From Lentilactobacillus kosonis (GTDB taxonomy: Bacteria > Bacillota > Bacilli > Lactobacillales > Lactobacillaceae): a DNA stretch of 64,000 bases. How positions within the stretch are numbered: the stretch's first letter is position 1; every line of letters starts with the position of its first letter. Made by a program: the position numbers and the translations under genes. Below the pieces are notes generated by a model. It was not told where the DNA came from. It ran no database searches and worked only from the letters and a program-made list of their open reading frames with translations. Location: NCBI RefSeq assembly GCF_003864335.1, contig NZ_BEXA01000003.1, forward strand, positions 124,001 through 188,000, in the 5' to 3' direction. Positions 10,899 to 21,412 of this stretch are shown piece after piece.

Positions 10899-11088
10899 AT
10901 TCTTTCCCCCTAATAACTTGACTAAATAGTTTATCATAGTTAGCCGTATAATTCAAAAAAATGCGATAATGTCGCGGTTTTTTACCGATTTAATTTCACA
11001 ATTTCAAATTGGTATACGCCACATAACCACGGCACATATGGTAAAATGATAGTGCTTTCAACCAAATGTATACATTGGAGGAATTTTA

Positions 11089-11742
11089 ATGACAATTTCA
11101 CTATACTTTGTTCGCCATGGCCAAACATTTTTAAATAAGTATCACCGAATTCAAGGCTATGCTGACTCGCCCTTAACTGACAAGGGAATCAATGATGCTG
11201 TTGATGCTGGTCGTCGCTTAAGTAAAGTACCTTTTGCTGCTGCTTATGCTAGCGACGCTCGCCGTGCAGTTCAAACTGGTAAGCTAATTTTAGCGGAAAA
11301 CCCTGTCGCAATTGACACCCCCACAGAGCTCAGTGAACTAAGAGAGTTGAACTTCGGTTACTTTGAAGGAGAAGACGACGTCAAGACTTGGCATACAATC
11401 GGAGGTCCCATTGGAGATAATTCATTCCACGAGATGATTAGTCGGTATGGCATTGAAGCTGCTGAAGATAAAATTGCCGCAGCTGATCCTTACGGTGATG
11501 CTGAATCAGGTAGTGAATTCTGGCAACGGTTTGTTCCCGGAGTTGAAAAAATTATCGCCAATGCCAAAGATGGCGATCATATTTTAGTTGCGACTCATGG
11601 AACTTTGATTCGAAACCTAGTTAGTCACTGGAGTGATATTCCAGTCGATGTCTCAACTAAAAATGGTAGTGTTACTAAAGTTATCTGGGATGGCAATAAC
11701 TATGCTGTTGAGTACTTTAATAACGTTTCTGATGAAATCTAA
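11089..11742 (+). CDS. Histidine phosphatase family protein (phosphoglycerate-mutase-like)
   Basis: A 217-residue branch-1 histidine phosphatase. The catalytic 'FVRHGQT' (RHG motif) is at residues 6-12 and the second histidine is in 'VATHGTLI' near residue 167, with 'LRELNFGYFEGE' between. Such proteins include cofactor-dependent phosphoglycerate mutases and broad phosphatases; length and lack of mutase-specific insertions favour a phosphatase. ATG preceded by GGAGGAATTTTA. Monocistronic, ending at a shared terminator. Confidence 0.85.
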   Translation: MTISLYFVRHGQTFLNKYHRIQGYADSPLTDKGINDAVDAGRRLSKVPFAAAYASDARRAVQTGKLILAENPVAIDTPTELSELRELNFGYFEGEDDVKTWHTIGGPIGDNSFHEMISRYGIEAAEDKIAAADPYGDAESGSEFWQRFVPGVEKIIANAKDGDHILVATHGTLIRNLVSHWSDIPVDVSTKNGSVTKVIWDGNNYAVEYFNNVSDEI

Positions 11743-11752
11743 TCAGAACAGC

Positions 11753-11790
11753 AAAAAGCGTTACGATATTTAATTCGTAACGCTTTTTTG
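11753..11790. terminator. Bidirectional terminator between phosphatase gene and oppF
   Basis: AAAAAGCGTTACGA...TCGTAACGCTTTTTT, with A and T tracts on both sides, serving both converging genes. Confidence 0.88.
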
Positions 11791-11794
11791 CTAT

Positions 11795-12753
11795 TTATTG
11801 ATCAGTTTTTGGAGCGGCCATGGCCCGCTCTTTATACATTGGAATTTCGTCTTCACTTGCTCGAACCCAATGGTGGGGAACAATTTCTACAAGTTTTCTT
11901 TCCTTACCATCAAATTCTTGACTAGCATCATAGGCTTTTTGCACCCGTGTTCGTTCATAATCTGGATCAGGCACTGGCACAGCAGATAGTAAACTAGCTG
12001 TGTAGTCATGCAAGGATGTGCGTAAATTTCATCTGAAGATGCAATTTCTAGCATTCGACCATAATGCATAACCCCAATTCGGTCACTGATATATTTAACC
12101 ATTGATAGATCATGGGCGATAAACAAATAAGTGAGGTTCTTTTCCCTTTGTAATTTCTTCAACAAGTTAACTACTTGAGCTTGAATGGACACATCCAAGG
12201 CAGAAATAGGTTCGTCCGCAATAATAAATTGAGGTTGTACCGCTAAAGCTCTGGCAATCCCAATCCGTTGACGTTGACCACCTGAGAACTCATGAGGATA
12301 ACGACTTGAATGATCCTTATTCAAACCAACTGTTTCTAATAAATCTTCAACCTGTTTAGCCCGATCTTCCTTACTAGTTGCTAAATGATTAATATCGATT
12401 CCTTCAGCCACGATATCCTTAACCTTCATTCGCGGATTTAGTGAGGCATAAGGATCTTGGAAAATCATTTGCATCTCCCTGCGAAAGTGCTGCTGTTTTT
12501 CCTTAGTATTTAGCTTAGAAACATCCTGACCATCAAAGGTGATTTCACCATCCGTAGGTTCATATAGATGAATAATTGCTCTTCCAGTAGTTGTCTTCCC
12601 AGAGCCTGACTCACCAACTAGCCCAAAGGTCTCCCCTTCATACACGTCAAAACTAATGTCATCAACCGCATGAACTTCATTGGGCTTGCCAACGTTGAAG
12701 TATTGCTTTAAATGGCTAACTTCCAGTATTTTTCTGGCTTTTGAATAATCCAT
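11795..12753 (-). CDS. oppF: Oligopeptide ABC transporter ATPase OppF (one frameshift)
   Basis: Second ATPase of the Opp importer. It has Walker A 'GESGSGKTT', signature 'FSGGQRQRIGIARAL' and Walker B 'FIIADEPIS', plus the OppF feature 'EIYAHPLHDYT(A/K)SLL'. The frame breaks near 12015: restoring one T turns 'AHPCMTT' into 'AHPLHDYTASLLSAVPVPDP' and the protein continues to 11795 (319 residues). Its ATG overlaps the oppD stop (TAATG), so translation is coupled. Last gene of oppABCDF. Confidence 0.93.
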
Positions 12754-13850
12754 TAAAGTTGTTCCTCCTGTTCATTAACATGAGTTGTTATGTTTCGATC
12801 TCGTTCCTTAGCAACTAACTCAGCAAAATGTTTTTGACGTTCAATAATTGGTGCCGGTGGTGTCACTTTAGGCGCCCGCTCATCTAGTAACCAAGTAGCG
12901 GCGTAATGCGTATCAGAAACTTTAAAGAATGGTGGTTCCTGTTCAGTGTCGACTTTTAAAGCATAAGGATTTCTTGGCGCAAATGCGTCACCAACTGGTG
13001 GATCCAATAAATCTGGTGGTGTTCCTGGAATTGATGGTAATTCTGAGCCCTCGGTGTCCAAAGTTGGCATTGAGTTAAGCAACCCCCATGTGTATGGATG
13101 CTTAGGATTATAGAAAATTTCATCAACTGTTCCATACTCCACAATTTTACCAGCATACATAACGGCAACTCGATCTGCCATCCCCGCGACGACTCCCAAA
13201 TCATGCGTAATGAAGATAATCGATGTATTGATTTTTTCTTGTAACTCTTTCATTAAATCTAAAATTTGGGCTTGAATCGTTACGTCTAAAGCCGTCGTTG
13301 GTTCATCGGCAATCAACACTTCTGGATAGTTGACCAAAGCAATCGCAATCACGATTCGTTGACGCATCCCCCCAGAGAATTGATGAGGATAGTTGTTGAT
13401 TCGCTTTTCGGCGTCAGTAATTCCAACGAGTTTCATCATTTCTAACGCTTGAGCATAAGCTTTGTCTTTCTTCATTCCTTTATGAATCATTAATGGTTCC
13501 GCAATCTGCTTACCAATTTTCATTGTTGGGTCTAAAGAAGTCATTGGATCTTGGAAAATTTCGGCGATATCGCGTCCCCGAATCCCATCCATTTCCTTAG
13601 CAGATTTTTTAAGCAAATCCTGATCCTTATACATAATGGTTCCGCCAGCCACTTCAGCATTATTAGCTAATAATCCCATAATTGAACGGGTAGTAACTGA
13701 CTTACCTGAGCCAGACTCGCCAACGATAGCTAACGTCTCGCCTTTACGCAGATCAAAACTTACATTTCGGATGGCGTTAACTTCACCTGCATAAGTCTTA
13801 AAGTTGATTTCGAGATTTCTAACCTCTAATATATCTCTTTCATTTTCCAT
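12753..13850 (-). CDS. oppD: Oligopeptide ABC transporter ATPase OppD
   Basis: First ATPase of the Opp importer, 365 residues, intact. It has Walker A 'GESGSGKSVTT', signature 'FSGGMRQRIVIAIAL' and Walker B 'VLIADEPTTALD'. The C-terminal extension with 'GTPPDLLDPP' is the OppD/DppD C-terminal region. It sits 11 nt after oppC and overlaps oppF by one base. Confidence 0.95.
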   Translation of the reverse strand: MENERDILEVRNLEINFKTYAGEVNAIRNVSFDLRKGETLAIVGESGSGKSVTTRSIMGLLANNAEVAGGTIMYKDQDLLKKSAKEMDGIRGRDIAEIFQDPMTSLDPTMKIGKQIAEPLMIHKGMKKDKAYAQALEMMKLVGITDAEKRINNYPHQFSGGMRQRIVIAIALVNYPEVLIADEPTTALDVTIQAQILDLMKELQEKINTSIIFITHDLGVVAGMADRVAVMYAGKIVEYGTVDEIFYNPKHPYTWGLLNSMPTLDTEGSELPSIPGTPPDLLDPPVGDAFAPRNPYALKVDTEQEPPFFKVSDTHYAATWLLDERAPKVTPPAPIIERQKHFAELVAKERDRNITTHVNEQEEQL

Positions 13851-13861
13851 CTCAAAATCAC

Positions 13862-14893
13862 CTACTCTCTACTCTTGGGATCGAATGCATCACGCAAACC
13901 ATCGCCAAGAATGTTAAATGCAATCATTAAAATCGAAAGTACAATTGCTGGATACCACATCTGATAAGGTAAGAATTGGAAATTCTTCTGACCATCACTA
14001 ATCAAAGTACCTAGTGAGGCTTGAGGAGCACTAATTCCAATACCAATATATGAAAGGAATGCTTCATTAAAAATTGCTGTTGGAATAGTAAACATCATGT
14101 TAATAATGATGACGCTACTCAAGTTGGGCAACAAATGCTTAAATGCAATTTTTAATGGACTTTCACCTAGTGTGCGAGCAGCCAAGATAAATTCCTGATT
14201 TTTAAGCTCAAGTGTCTGAGCCCGCACCAACCGTGCCATGTTAATCCAACTGGTAATCGCAATGGCCAAGATAATTGCAGTCATTCCTGGCTTCAATACC
14301 AAGATTAAGAGCACCATAATGACGATATACGGAATTGACAGCATGATTTCAATAAACCGTTGCATGAAGTTATCAATACGGCCACCCTTCCAACCAGAAA
14401 CAATTCCGTAGATAACTCCGATTGTTAAATCGAAGAAGCTAGCTGCCAATGCAATCCACAATGAGATTCTTGTCCCATAAAGAACTCGTGAGAATAAGTC
14501 CCGGCCTAAGTAGTCAGTTCCCATCAAGTAGTGAACGCTCTTACCTGCACCAGCTTGCGCGTACGCATCTACACGCGTTCCTGATTGATTTAAAGTTCCG
14601 TTGAAACCATTAATATCAACTCCCAAGATCTTAGGTGGTAAGTTTGCAAAATTAGGGTTGGTAGCATTCGGATTATGAGGTTGCCACAAACTCGAAGTAA
14701 ATGCCAACAAAATGATAATGATCAACACAATTAATGCCGTCATTGCCGCTTTGTTCTTTCTCAAACGTCGCCACGAATCTTGTAAGAAGGTTAATGATGG
14801 TGCTGAAATTTTTTCGCGATCTAAGAAATCCTGACCAGTGTCAGAAATCAATTTAAAATCATCTGGGGATAATTTCTTAGCATTATCTGCCAT
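13862..14893 (-). CDS. oppC: Oligopeptide ABC transporter permease OppC
   Basis: Inner-membrane permease, 343 residues, with an N-terminal TM after a cytosolic extension, a large extracytoplasmic loop ('YLMGTDYLGRDLFSRVLYG') and the EAA-type cytoplasmic loop 'EFILAARTLGESPLKIAFKHLLPN'. Together with OppB it forms the channel. Ribosome site GGAGGAAAAAATA precedes the ATG. The frame is intact. Confidence 0.95.
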   Translation of the reverse strand: MADNAKKLSPDDFKLISDTGQDFLDREKISAPSLTFLQDSWRRLRKNKAAMTALIVLIIIILLAFTSSLWQPHNPNATNPNFANLPPKILGVDINGFNGTLNQSGTRVDAYAQAGAGKSVHYLMGTDYLGRDLFSRVLYGTRISLWIALAASFFDLTIGVIYGIVSGWKGGRIDNFMQRFIEIMLSIPYIVIMVLLILVLKPGMTAIILAIAITSWINMARLVRAQTLELKNQEFILAARTLGESPLKIAFKHLLPNLSSVIIINMMFTIPTAIFNEAFLSYIGIGISAPQASLGTLISDGQKNFQFLPYQMWYPAIVLSILMIAFNILGDGLRDAFDPKSRE

Positions 14894-14905
14894 TATTTTT
14901 TCCTC

Positions 14906-15823
14906 CTACTTATTAAGTCTAATTCGTGGATCAATGACCCCGTATAAGATGTCAGTAATCAACAATACAACACACAACAAGAAACTATACATAATGGTCA
15001 ATCCCATGATGGTTGGATAGTCATTAGTCAATACTGACTTAACAAATTGCTCACCAATTCCGGGAATTGAGAAATATTTCAACAACCATTGAACCAGTCA
15101 TGATGTTAACAGCTAATGGTCCAACAATAGTAATTAGGGGAATCAAACTGTTTCGTAAGGCATGATGATAGATAATACCAAACTTACTAAGTCCTTTGGA
15201 CTTAGCCAGTTCAATATAATCAGAATTAAGGACATCCACCATTTCCGTTCGCATAAACCTAGCCGATTCTGCCAACGGGGCTGCCGCCAAAGCTAAGGTT
15301 GGCAAGATTGTATATGAGAAGCCTTGCCAATCAGCAATTGGGAAAAGTTGTAATTTAAGCCCCAAATAGTATTGAAGCAAGATTGCTAACACGAATGAAG
15401 GAATTGAGATTCCTAAAATGGCAATAATCGTAGAGGTAGTGTCAGCCCAAGTGTCCTTTTGACCGCACTGAATGCTCCCAGAACAATTCCGGCAATTACT
15501 CCAACGATCATTGCTTGCGCACCTAGTTGCAATGAGGGCCCAATTCTTGTACCAATTAAATATGAAACGGGTTGATCACTGAACTGGAATGAAGTTCCAA
15601 AGTTACCATGGACCACGCCGCCTAGATAAGCTAAATATTGATACCATAATGGTTTAGTTAGCCCATATTGCTCTTTAACTTGTTGAATCTGCTCGGGAGA
15701 CATCTTCGCTTGGTTCGTAAATGGTGTTCCTGGCATAAATTTCATCAAGAAAAAGGTAATCGTTGTTACTAAGAATAACGTAACAAGGATATAAAAAATT
15801 CTCTTTCCGAGATACTTTACCAT
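14906..15823 (-). CDS. oppB: Oligopeptide ABC transporter permease OppB (two frameshifts)
   Basis: Permease partner of OppC. The N-terminus 'MVKYLGKRIFYILVTLFLVTTITFFLMKFMPGTPF' is classical OppB. Two indels break it. One A is missing near 15463, after which 'AVKKDTWADTTSTIIAIL' continues. One T is extra in the run at 15072-15074, after which 'EIFSIPGIGEQFVKSVLTNDYP' follows. The last 60 residues, including two TM helices and 'DPRIRLNK', are read to 14906. The corrected length is 305 residues, normal for OppB. Confidence 0.93.
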
Positions 15824-15860
15824 AAGAAATTCCTCTCATTTCTTTGGGTTCTAATACCGT

Positions 15861-15890
15861 AAAAGAGACTGGAAAGATAGCCAGTCTCAA
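15861..15890 (-). terminator. Intercistronic hairpin between oppA and oppB
   Basis: GAGACTGG paired with CCAGTCTC around an 8-nt loop, followed on the minus strand by TTTTA. A weak terminator here would let oppA be made in excess over the membrane and ATPase subunits, a familiar arrangement for binding-protein operons. Confidence 0.7.
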
Positions 15891-15910
15891 TTAGATAAAC
15901 CTATGTTAAA

Positions 15911-17531
15911 TTACTTAACTGATGCAAATTCAAATCCATATTCTGGTGCTGTTGGGAAGAATTCAAGGCCACTAACTCTTGACTTAGTTAATGTTGAAAC
16001 CCCAGTTTGATACAACGGAATGATTGCGTTTTGGTCCATTAATAATTTTTCAGCCTTAACCATATCATTCCAACGAGCGTTTTCGTTGTTAGCATCTTTA
16101 CCAGAGTAATCCTTAACCAATTGGTCATATTCAGCACTCTTGAACTTCCCGTTATTTTGTGAATTGGTTGAAGTCATCAAATCAAGGAAGTTACTTGGAT
16201 CTGGGTAATCAGCAATCCAAGCAGTGATTACTAAATCAAAGTTACCTTGTTGAGAACGTTGTAAACGTGTTTTGAATGGTAAGTTTTGGTTAGTAATATT
16301 TAAACCAGGAAGTTTTTCAAGTTGACTTTGAACAAACTCAGTTGCTTTTTTTAGCTTTATCTGTATCATCTGATAACAAATTGAAGCTAGCAGATTTTTT
16401 ACCAGTTTCCTTTAATCCTTTAGCCCAGTATTTCTTAGCTTGAGCAAGATTGTAAGAAACTCCAGTCTTAGTGTAGGCAGTATCTGCAAAGTCCTTACCG
16501 TCATGTTTAGACATGTTAGCTGGAACATAACCCTTAGGAGCAACTGAACCATCAGCCATTACCTTGTCAGCCATTTGGGTACGATCGATTGCTAACGATA
16601 AAGCTTTACGAATGTTAGCATTTTTGAAAATGGGGTCCTTTTGGCGGTTCATTTCAAGATAGAAAGTTGAAGCTTCCTTGTTAACTCGATATTCCTTACT
16701 CTTCTTAAATTGGTTAACTTGGGTTCCATTTAATGTTGTGAAATCAAGCTTGCCACTTTGGTAACTGTTTAAGGCAGTTGCTGGATCTTTAATTACCTGA
16801 ACATTAACGTCATTAAGCTTAACCTTGCTCTTGTTCCAGTATTGATTGTTCTTTACTAATTTCCATGAATCATTAGTACCGTTCCAACCAGTCATCTTGA
16901 AGGGTCCGTTATATACAAGTGAACTACTTGTTGTTCCGTACTTTGAGCCGTATTTTTCAACAGCCGCTTTAGATTCTGGGAAATAGTAACTTTGAGCAAC
17001 CATGTACTTAAAGAAACTTTGTGGTTTGATCAAGTGTACAACGAGTTTGTAATCGCCTTTAGCTTCTACGCCTAATTTAGAAAGTGGGAGCTTGCCAGTA
17101 TTAACTTTGTTAGCATTCACAATGTTGCCAAAGATGTATGCATATTGTGATGCCGTCTTTGGATTAACAGTTCGTTGCCAAGAATACACAAAGTCTTTAG
17201 CAGTCACTGGCTTACCGTTGCTCCAGTTTGACTTACGCAAATTAAAGGTCCATGTCTTACCATCTTTAGAAATTTCATAATTCTTAGCAACTCCAGGAAT
17301 TACTTTATTATCGGCAGCAAGTCGAAGTAACCCTTCGCCAGTAGAATTAGTCATTCTACCTGACACGACATCAGTCGCCTTTGATAGATCCATCGTTGGT
17401 AAATTAGCACTTTCTGTCCAATTCAAAGTCTTTGAATTACTACTTTGAGAAGAGTTACTACCACAACCTGCTAAGATTAAAGCAGCAAATGCGGCCGCCC
17501 CACCAAGTTTTGCAACCGAGCTTAATTTCAT
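15911..17531 (-). CDS. oppA: Oligopeptide-binding lipoprotein OppA (one frameshift)
   Basis: Extracytoplasmic peptide-binding protein, first gene of oppABCDF. The signal peptide ends in the lipobox 'LILAGCGSN', so it is lipid-anchored. SBP family 5 motifs include 'GEGLLRLAADNKVIPGVAKNYEIS' and 'FNLRKSNWSNGKPVTAKDFVYSWQR'. The frame breaks in a run of seven A near 16350: removing one joins 'DKAKK' to 'ATEFVQSQLEKL', giving 539 residues. Start is ATG 17531 (AAAAGGGGTG upstream); a TTG two codons earlier is less likely. Confidence 0.94.
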
Positions 17532-17573
17532 AAACAAGCACCCCTTTTGTTTTTCTGTATTCAGAATAGATTC

Positions 17574-17602
17574 ATTTTAGATTAAAATTAAATTAAAATC
17601 AA
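17574..17602 (-). promoter_or_regulatory. Promoter of the opp operon
   Basis: Minus strand: TTGATT (17602-17597), 17-nt spacer, TAAAAT (17579-17574), about 43 nt before the oppA start. Confidence 0.65.
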
Positions 17603-17922
17603 TGGCAAAATACTATTTTAACTCACATTTTTTGCACATGATAAAACACCATACCCTCATAAATCCCGCTATTACGTGAATTATAATTTGCTAATTCCTT
17701 TTACTAAAAACTTGGTAAACCGGGTATTTTTTTGAATATTAATACTAAATTTAGCATATTTTATTTCCTAATCTTGATAACGGTTTTAATTTAATGAAGT
17801 AAGTGCTTAACTCATAATCTCAAATTAGCTTTTCTACGAAATCGCTATAAATCAAGCTGTTTATCTATAAGTATTTAACACTTATGTGCTATACTATGAC
17901 GACGTATATTAGGAGGCAATTA
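17603..17922. other. Non-coding region between oppA and hflX
   Basis: AT-rich, no ORF with a ribosome site. It holds a small stem (17710-17725, ACTTGGT/ACCGGGT) followed by seven T, of unknown meaning on the plus strand, and an imperfect promoter-like TATACT at 17890-17895 for hflX. Just upstream lies the palindrome ATAAGT-N7-ACTTAT at 17868-17886, which could be an operator. Confidence 0.4.
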
Positions 17923-19213
17923 ATGACAGATATTAATATTAATGAACAAACTCCCGTGATTACAATAGGTTTAAATCGCGGCTCAAAAAACTTTTCCTAT
18001 TCAATGGAAGAATTAAATAATCTGGTTACTGCAAATAACATGGTGGTGACCGAAACTTTGATCCAGAAACTTGATCGGCCAGATGCTTCAACCTACTTTG
18101 GTAAAGGTAAGGTTGAGGAACTAGCTGTCGTTGTCCAAGACACTGGCGCTGACACCGTAATTGCAAATGACGAATTATCACCAAGTCAAATTCGAAACAT
18201 CGAAAAGCAAACTAATGCTAAAATTATTGATCGAACTGGCTTAATTTTAGAAATATTTGCCAATCGAGCTCAATCTCGTGAAGCAAAATTACAAGTTGAA
18301 TTAGCTAAGTTACAGTATCAAATGCCTAGATTACACACATCCGCAAGTCAACGTCTTGATCAACAAACTGGTACCGGCGGTGGCGGTGGCTTTACCAACC
18401 GTGGTTCTGGTGAATCGCAGCTTGAATTAAACCGCCGAACCTTACAAGATCGCATTACGCACGTTCGCCATGAACTCAAGGAGCTTGCCAAAGCATCTGA
18501 CGTCAAGCGAAAACAACGTGATCGTAGCGAGCTGCCTACAGTTGCTTTAGTTGGTTATACTAACGCAGGTAAGTCCACTGTGATGAATGGCTTAATCAAT
18601 CTGTTTGGTGAAGTCTTGATAAACAAGTTATGGTTAAAAATATGCTGTTCGCGACCCTAGACACTTCGGTTCGAAAGCTAACATTACCTGATTCAAAACG
18701 TTCCTTCTTAGTGATACTGTTGGTTTTGTTAGTCAACTCCCTCACCAATTAGTTGAAGCCTTTAAATCAACTTTGGCTGAGGCTGCTAACGCGGATTTGC
18801 TAATCCAAGTAGTCGATTATTCAGATGATAATCGGGATTTAATGATGAAAACTACCGAGGACACTCTGACTGATATCGGCGTTTCTGGTATTCCAACGGT
18901 CATTGCATTCAATAAGGCTGATAAGTTAGAATTAGCCATCCCTAGTCGAGAAGGCGATAACTTAATTATGTCAGCCTTAGAGGATTCATCTCTTGAGGCA
19001 TTAGTCGACATCATTCGAGAAAAGATTTTTGACAATTATCACACTGTGACGTTAGCCATTCCATTTGATAAAGGTGACATTGTTTCCTATTTAAATGATA
19101 ATACGCACGTCATTTCCACCGATTATGATGCTAACGGTACCATCATGAAAGTTGAACTGAATGACGTTGATTTCCAACGCTACACCGGCTACATTCTCCC
19201 CGATGTAGATTAA
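17923..19213 (+). CDS. hflX: GTPase HflX (two frameshifts)
   Basis: Ribosome-associated GTPase that splits stalled or stressed ribosomes. The N-terminal HflX domain has 'DRPDASTYFGKGKVEEL' and a glycine-rich 'GTGGGGGFTNRGSGESQLELNRR'-type linker, then the G domain: G1 'GYTNAGKST', G3 'DTVGF', G4 'NKAD'. Two missing bases (near 18620 and 18706) break the G domain; between them the sequence 'DKQVMVKNMLFATLDTSV' is recovered in a second frame. The corrected length is 430 residues. Start ATG 17923 is preceded by TTAGGAGGCAATTA; an upstream in-frame ATG at 17884 has no ribosome site. Confidence 0.93.
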
Positions 19214-19243
19214 CACTGGATATTTTAAGGAGGAGTTATCCTT

Positions 19244-20614
19244 ATGCAACAAAATAATCAAGCGGACGTCAAGCTTGACCGAAACATTGGACTTTGGTCA
19301 GCTTTATCTTTAGTAATTGGAACCATCATCGGTGCCGGCGTTTTCGTTAGACAATCAGCTGTTCTTGACGAAGCTGGTTCCACTACCATGGGGCTACTTT
19401 CCTGGTTAGCAGGCGGGATTCTTACTTTAACTGCCGGACTAACTATTGCTGAAATTGCCTCCCAGTTGCCACAAACTGGCGGATTATATGTATATATGGA
19501 AAAGATTTATGGTGAAATTTGGGGCTTCCTCTCTGGGTGGATGCAAATTATCATTTATGGGCCCGCCATGATTGCTTCGCTGGGATTATACCTAGCCATT
19601 CTTCTTTCCGATTTCTTTGGATTTCCCTCTAGCTGGAATGTCCCAATTGCAATTACCGCTGTCTTAGCAGTTGGCCTATTGAACCTACTCTCGAATCGCT
19701 ATGGCTCAATTTTTGCAATTATTACTACCATCTGTAAGTTGATTCCAATCGCCGCACTGATTATTTTTGGACTATTTTTCGGTAATCATAACGCATTAGG
19801 ACAAAGTATTTCAGATGTCCATGCATCAACTGGTAATTTTGGAGTTGCCATCTTAGCAACCCTTTTCGCTTTTGATGGCTGGATTTTGGTCGCAAATCTA
19901 GGTGGCGAAATTAAAAACCCCCGGAAACTATTACCGCAAGCTATCACTTATGGCATTTTAGCCGTGCTGGCAATTTATGTTTTAGTTTCATTCGGTGTTT
20001 ACCGCGCTATCCCCGCCAATCAAATTCATGAGCTGGGCACTAATGCCATTCCATACATTGCAACCCATGCTTTTGGCGAGTTAGGTGGTAAAGTGCTTAG
20101 TATCGGTATCATTATTTCAATCGTTGGTTGTATGAATGGTAAAATCATGACCTTTCCTCGAATCATGTATGCGATGGCTCGGAAACATCAATTACCATTT
20201 TCAAAAGCCCTGGGTTACCTTCATCCAAAGAGCCATGCCCCAATTGTTTCAATTGTGGTTGAAATGGTAATCGTTTCCGTTTTAATTCTCTTTGCTAACC
20301 CTGACCGGTTATCAGAATTATGTATCTTTACCGTTTACTGTTTCTACCTAATGGCCTTCTTCGGTGTTTTTATCTTACGAAAACGTAATACTGGTCAATC
20401 ACGTGTTTTCTCAACCCCATTGTTTCCACTAACGCCAATTATAGCTATCTTAGGATCACTATTTGTCATCGTTAGTGAAATCCAATCAGATTTAATCGGG
20501 GTCCTAACTTCATTTATCTTCGTTATCCTTGGCATTCCAGTCTTCTATTACGCTCGTAAAAAGCGTGCTGGCTTATCTACTAATGAACTTGATATTGATG
20601 AAGAGATAGATTAA
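19244..20614 (+). CDS. APC-family amino-acid permease (LAT/SteT-like)
   Basis: An intact 456-residue, 12-TM permease. The N-terminal 'LVIGTIIGAGVFVRQSAVLDEAGS' is the substrate-binding unwound helix motif of the L-type/SteT exchangers, and 'FAFDGWILVANLGGEIKNPRK' is the matching TM6 region. Relatives exchange serine, threonine or other neutral amino acids; specificity here is not determined. Ribosome site AAGGAGGAG 8 nt before ATG, 30 nt after hflX, so it may be co-transcribed. Confidence 0.85.
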   Translation: MQQNNQADVKLDRNIGLWSALSLVIGTIIGAGVFVRQSAVLDEAGSTTMGLLSWLAGGILTLTAGLTIAEIASQLPQTGGLYVYMEKIYGEIWGFLSGWMQIIIYGPAMIASLGLYLAILLSDFFGFPSSWNVPIAITAVLAVGLLNLLSNRYGSIFAIITTICKLIPIAALIIFGLFFGNHNALGQSISDVHASTGNFGVAILATLFAFDGWILVANLGGEIKNPRKLLPQAITYGILAVLAIYVLVSFGVYRAIPANQIHELGTNAIPYIATHAFGELGGKVLSIGIIISIVGCMNGKIMTFPRIMYAMARKHQLPFSKALGYLHPKSHAPIVSIVVEMVIVSVLILFANPDRLSELCIFTVYCFYLMAFFGVFILRKRNTGQSRVFSTPLFPLTPIIAILGSLFVIVSEIQSDLIGVLTSFIFVILGIPVFYYARKKRAGLSTNELDIDEEID

Positions 20615-20624
20615 TTTAAACTAT

Positions 20625-20663
20625 AAAAAAGGATTCAAGCCTAAATAGCTTGAATCCTTTTTT
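20625..20663. terminator. Bidirectional terminator
   Basis: AAAAAAGGATTCAAGC...GCTTGAATCCTTTTTT between the permease gene and the converging glutamine-type ABC operon. Confidence 0.9.
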
Positions 20664-20682
20664 ATTATTTATATTTAAATGA

Positions 20683-21399
20683 TTATAATGGCATATCACC
20701 GTTAGAAATTTCTTCTGCCTCTGGATCCTTCGCAATCGTCTTTGATTTACTTTGACGACGTTCAAGGTATGAAGCCAATAGTGATAGTGCGTAACAAACA
20801 ATAAAGTACATTACCGCAAGAGCCAAGAACATTGGAATTGTGTAATTAGTATTTTGACCGTAGATAATTTGAGCGTGATTCATCAAATCTGGCAACACGA
20901 TAATTGTAGCTAAAGAAGTATCCTTAACCAACGAAATAAATTGACTAACAATCGCTGGAATCATATTCTTAATAGCTTGCGGTAACACAATGTACCGTAA
21001 CGCTTGCCAGTAAGTTAAACCATTTGCTCGGGCCCCTTCCATTTGACCGGTTGGGATAGAAACAATTCCGGCCCGAACAATTTCAGCAACCATGGCAGCT
21101 TCAAAGATTGATAATGCAATAATTGAAGCCCAGACAGGTGCCGGCTTGAACCCTAAATTAGGTAACCCAAAGTACGTAAAGAAGATGATCAAAATTAATG
21201 GTAGGTTACGGATAATATCAATCACAAACCCTACAATCGCTGACAACCATTTGATATTTACGTATCTGATAATTCCTAAAACAATTCCTAAGATGTAACT
21301 AAAAAAGATTGAAACAATTGAGACAAAGATTGTAACCCAAGCTCCTTCTAAAAGGAACCTGATGTTAACCCATGAATATGCACCTAACACATTTAACAT
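20683..21399 (-). CDS. Amino-acid ABC transporter permease (second permease, glutamine type)
   Basis: HisM/GlnP-type permease of 238 residues, last gene of a four-gene polar amino-acid importer. It contains 'GARANGLTYWQALRYIVLPQAIKNMIPAI', the EAA loop that contacts the ATPase. The C-terminus is charged ('RRQSKSKTIAKDPEAEE'). It is intact and follows the first permease by 13 nt. Confidence 0.9.
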   Translation of the reverse strand: MLNVLGAYSWVNIRFLLEGAWVTIFVSIVSIFFSYILGIVLGIIRYVNIKWLSAIVGFVIDIIRNLPLILIIFFTYFGLPNLGFKPAPVWASIIALSIFEAAMVAEIVRAGIVSIPTGQMEGARANGLTYWQALRYIVLPQAIKNMIPAIVSQFISLVKDTSLATIIVLPDLMNHAQIIYGQNTNYTIPMFLALAVMYFIVCYALSLLASYLERRQSKSKTIAKDPEAEEISNGDMPL

Positions 21400-21412
21400 T
21401 TAGATTCCTCCC

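Noticed and set aside
17710-17733. Terminator-like stem and T run on the plus strand upstream of hflX
   Set aside because: No plus-strand gene or convincing promoter precedes it; the stem has two G-T pairs and a tiny loop.
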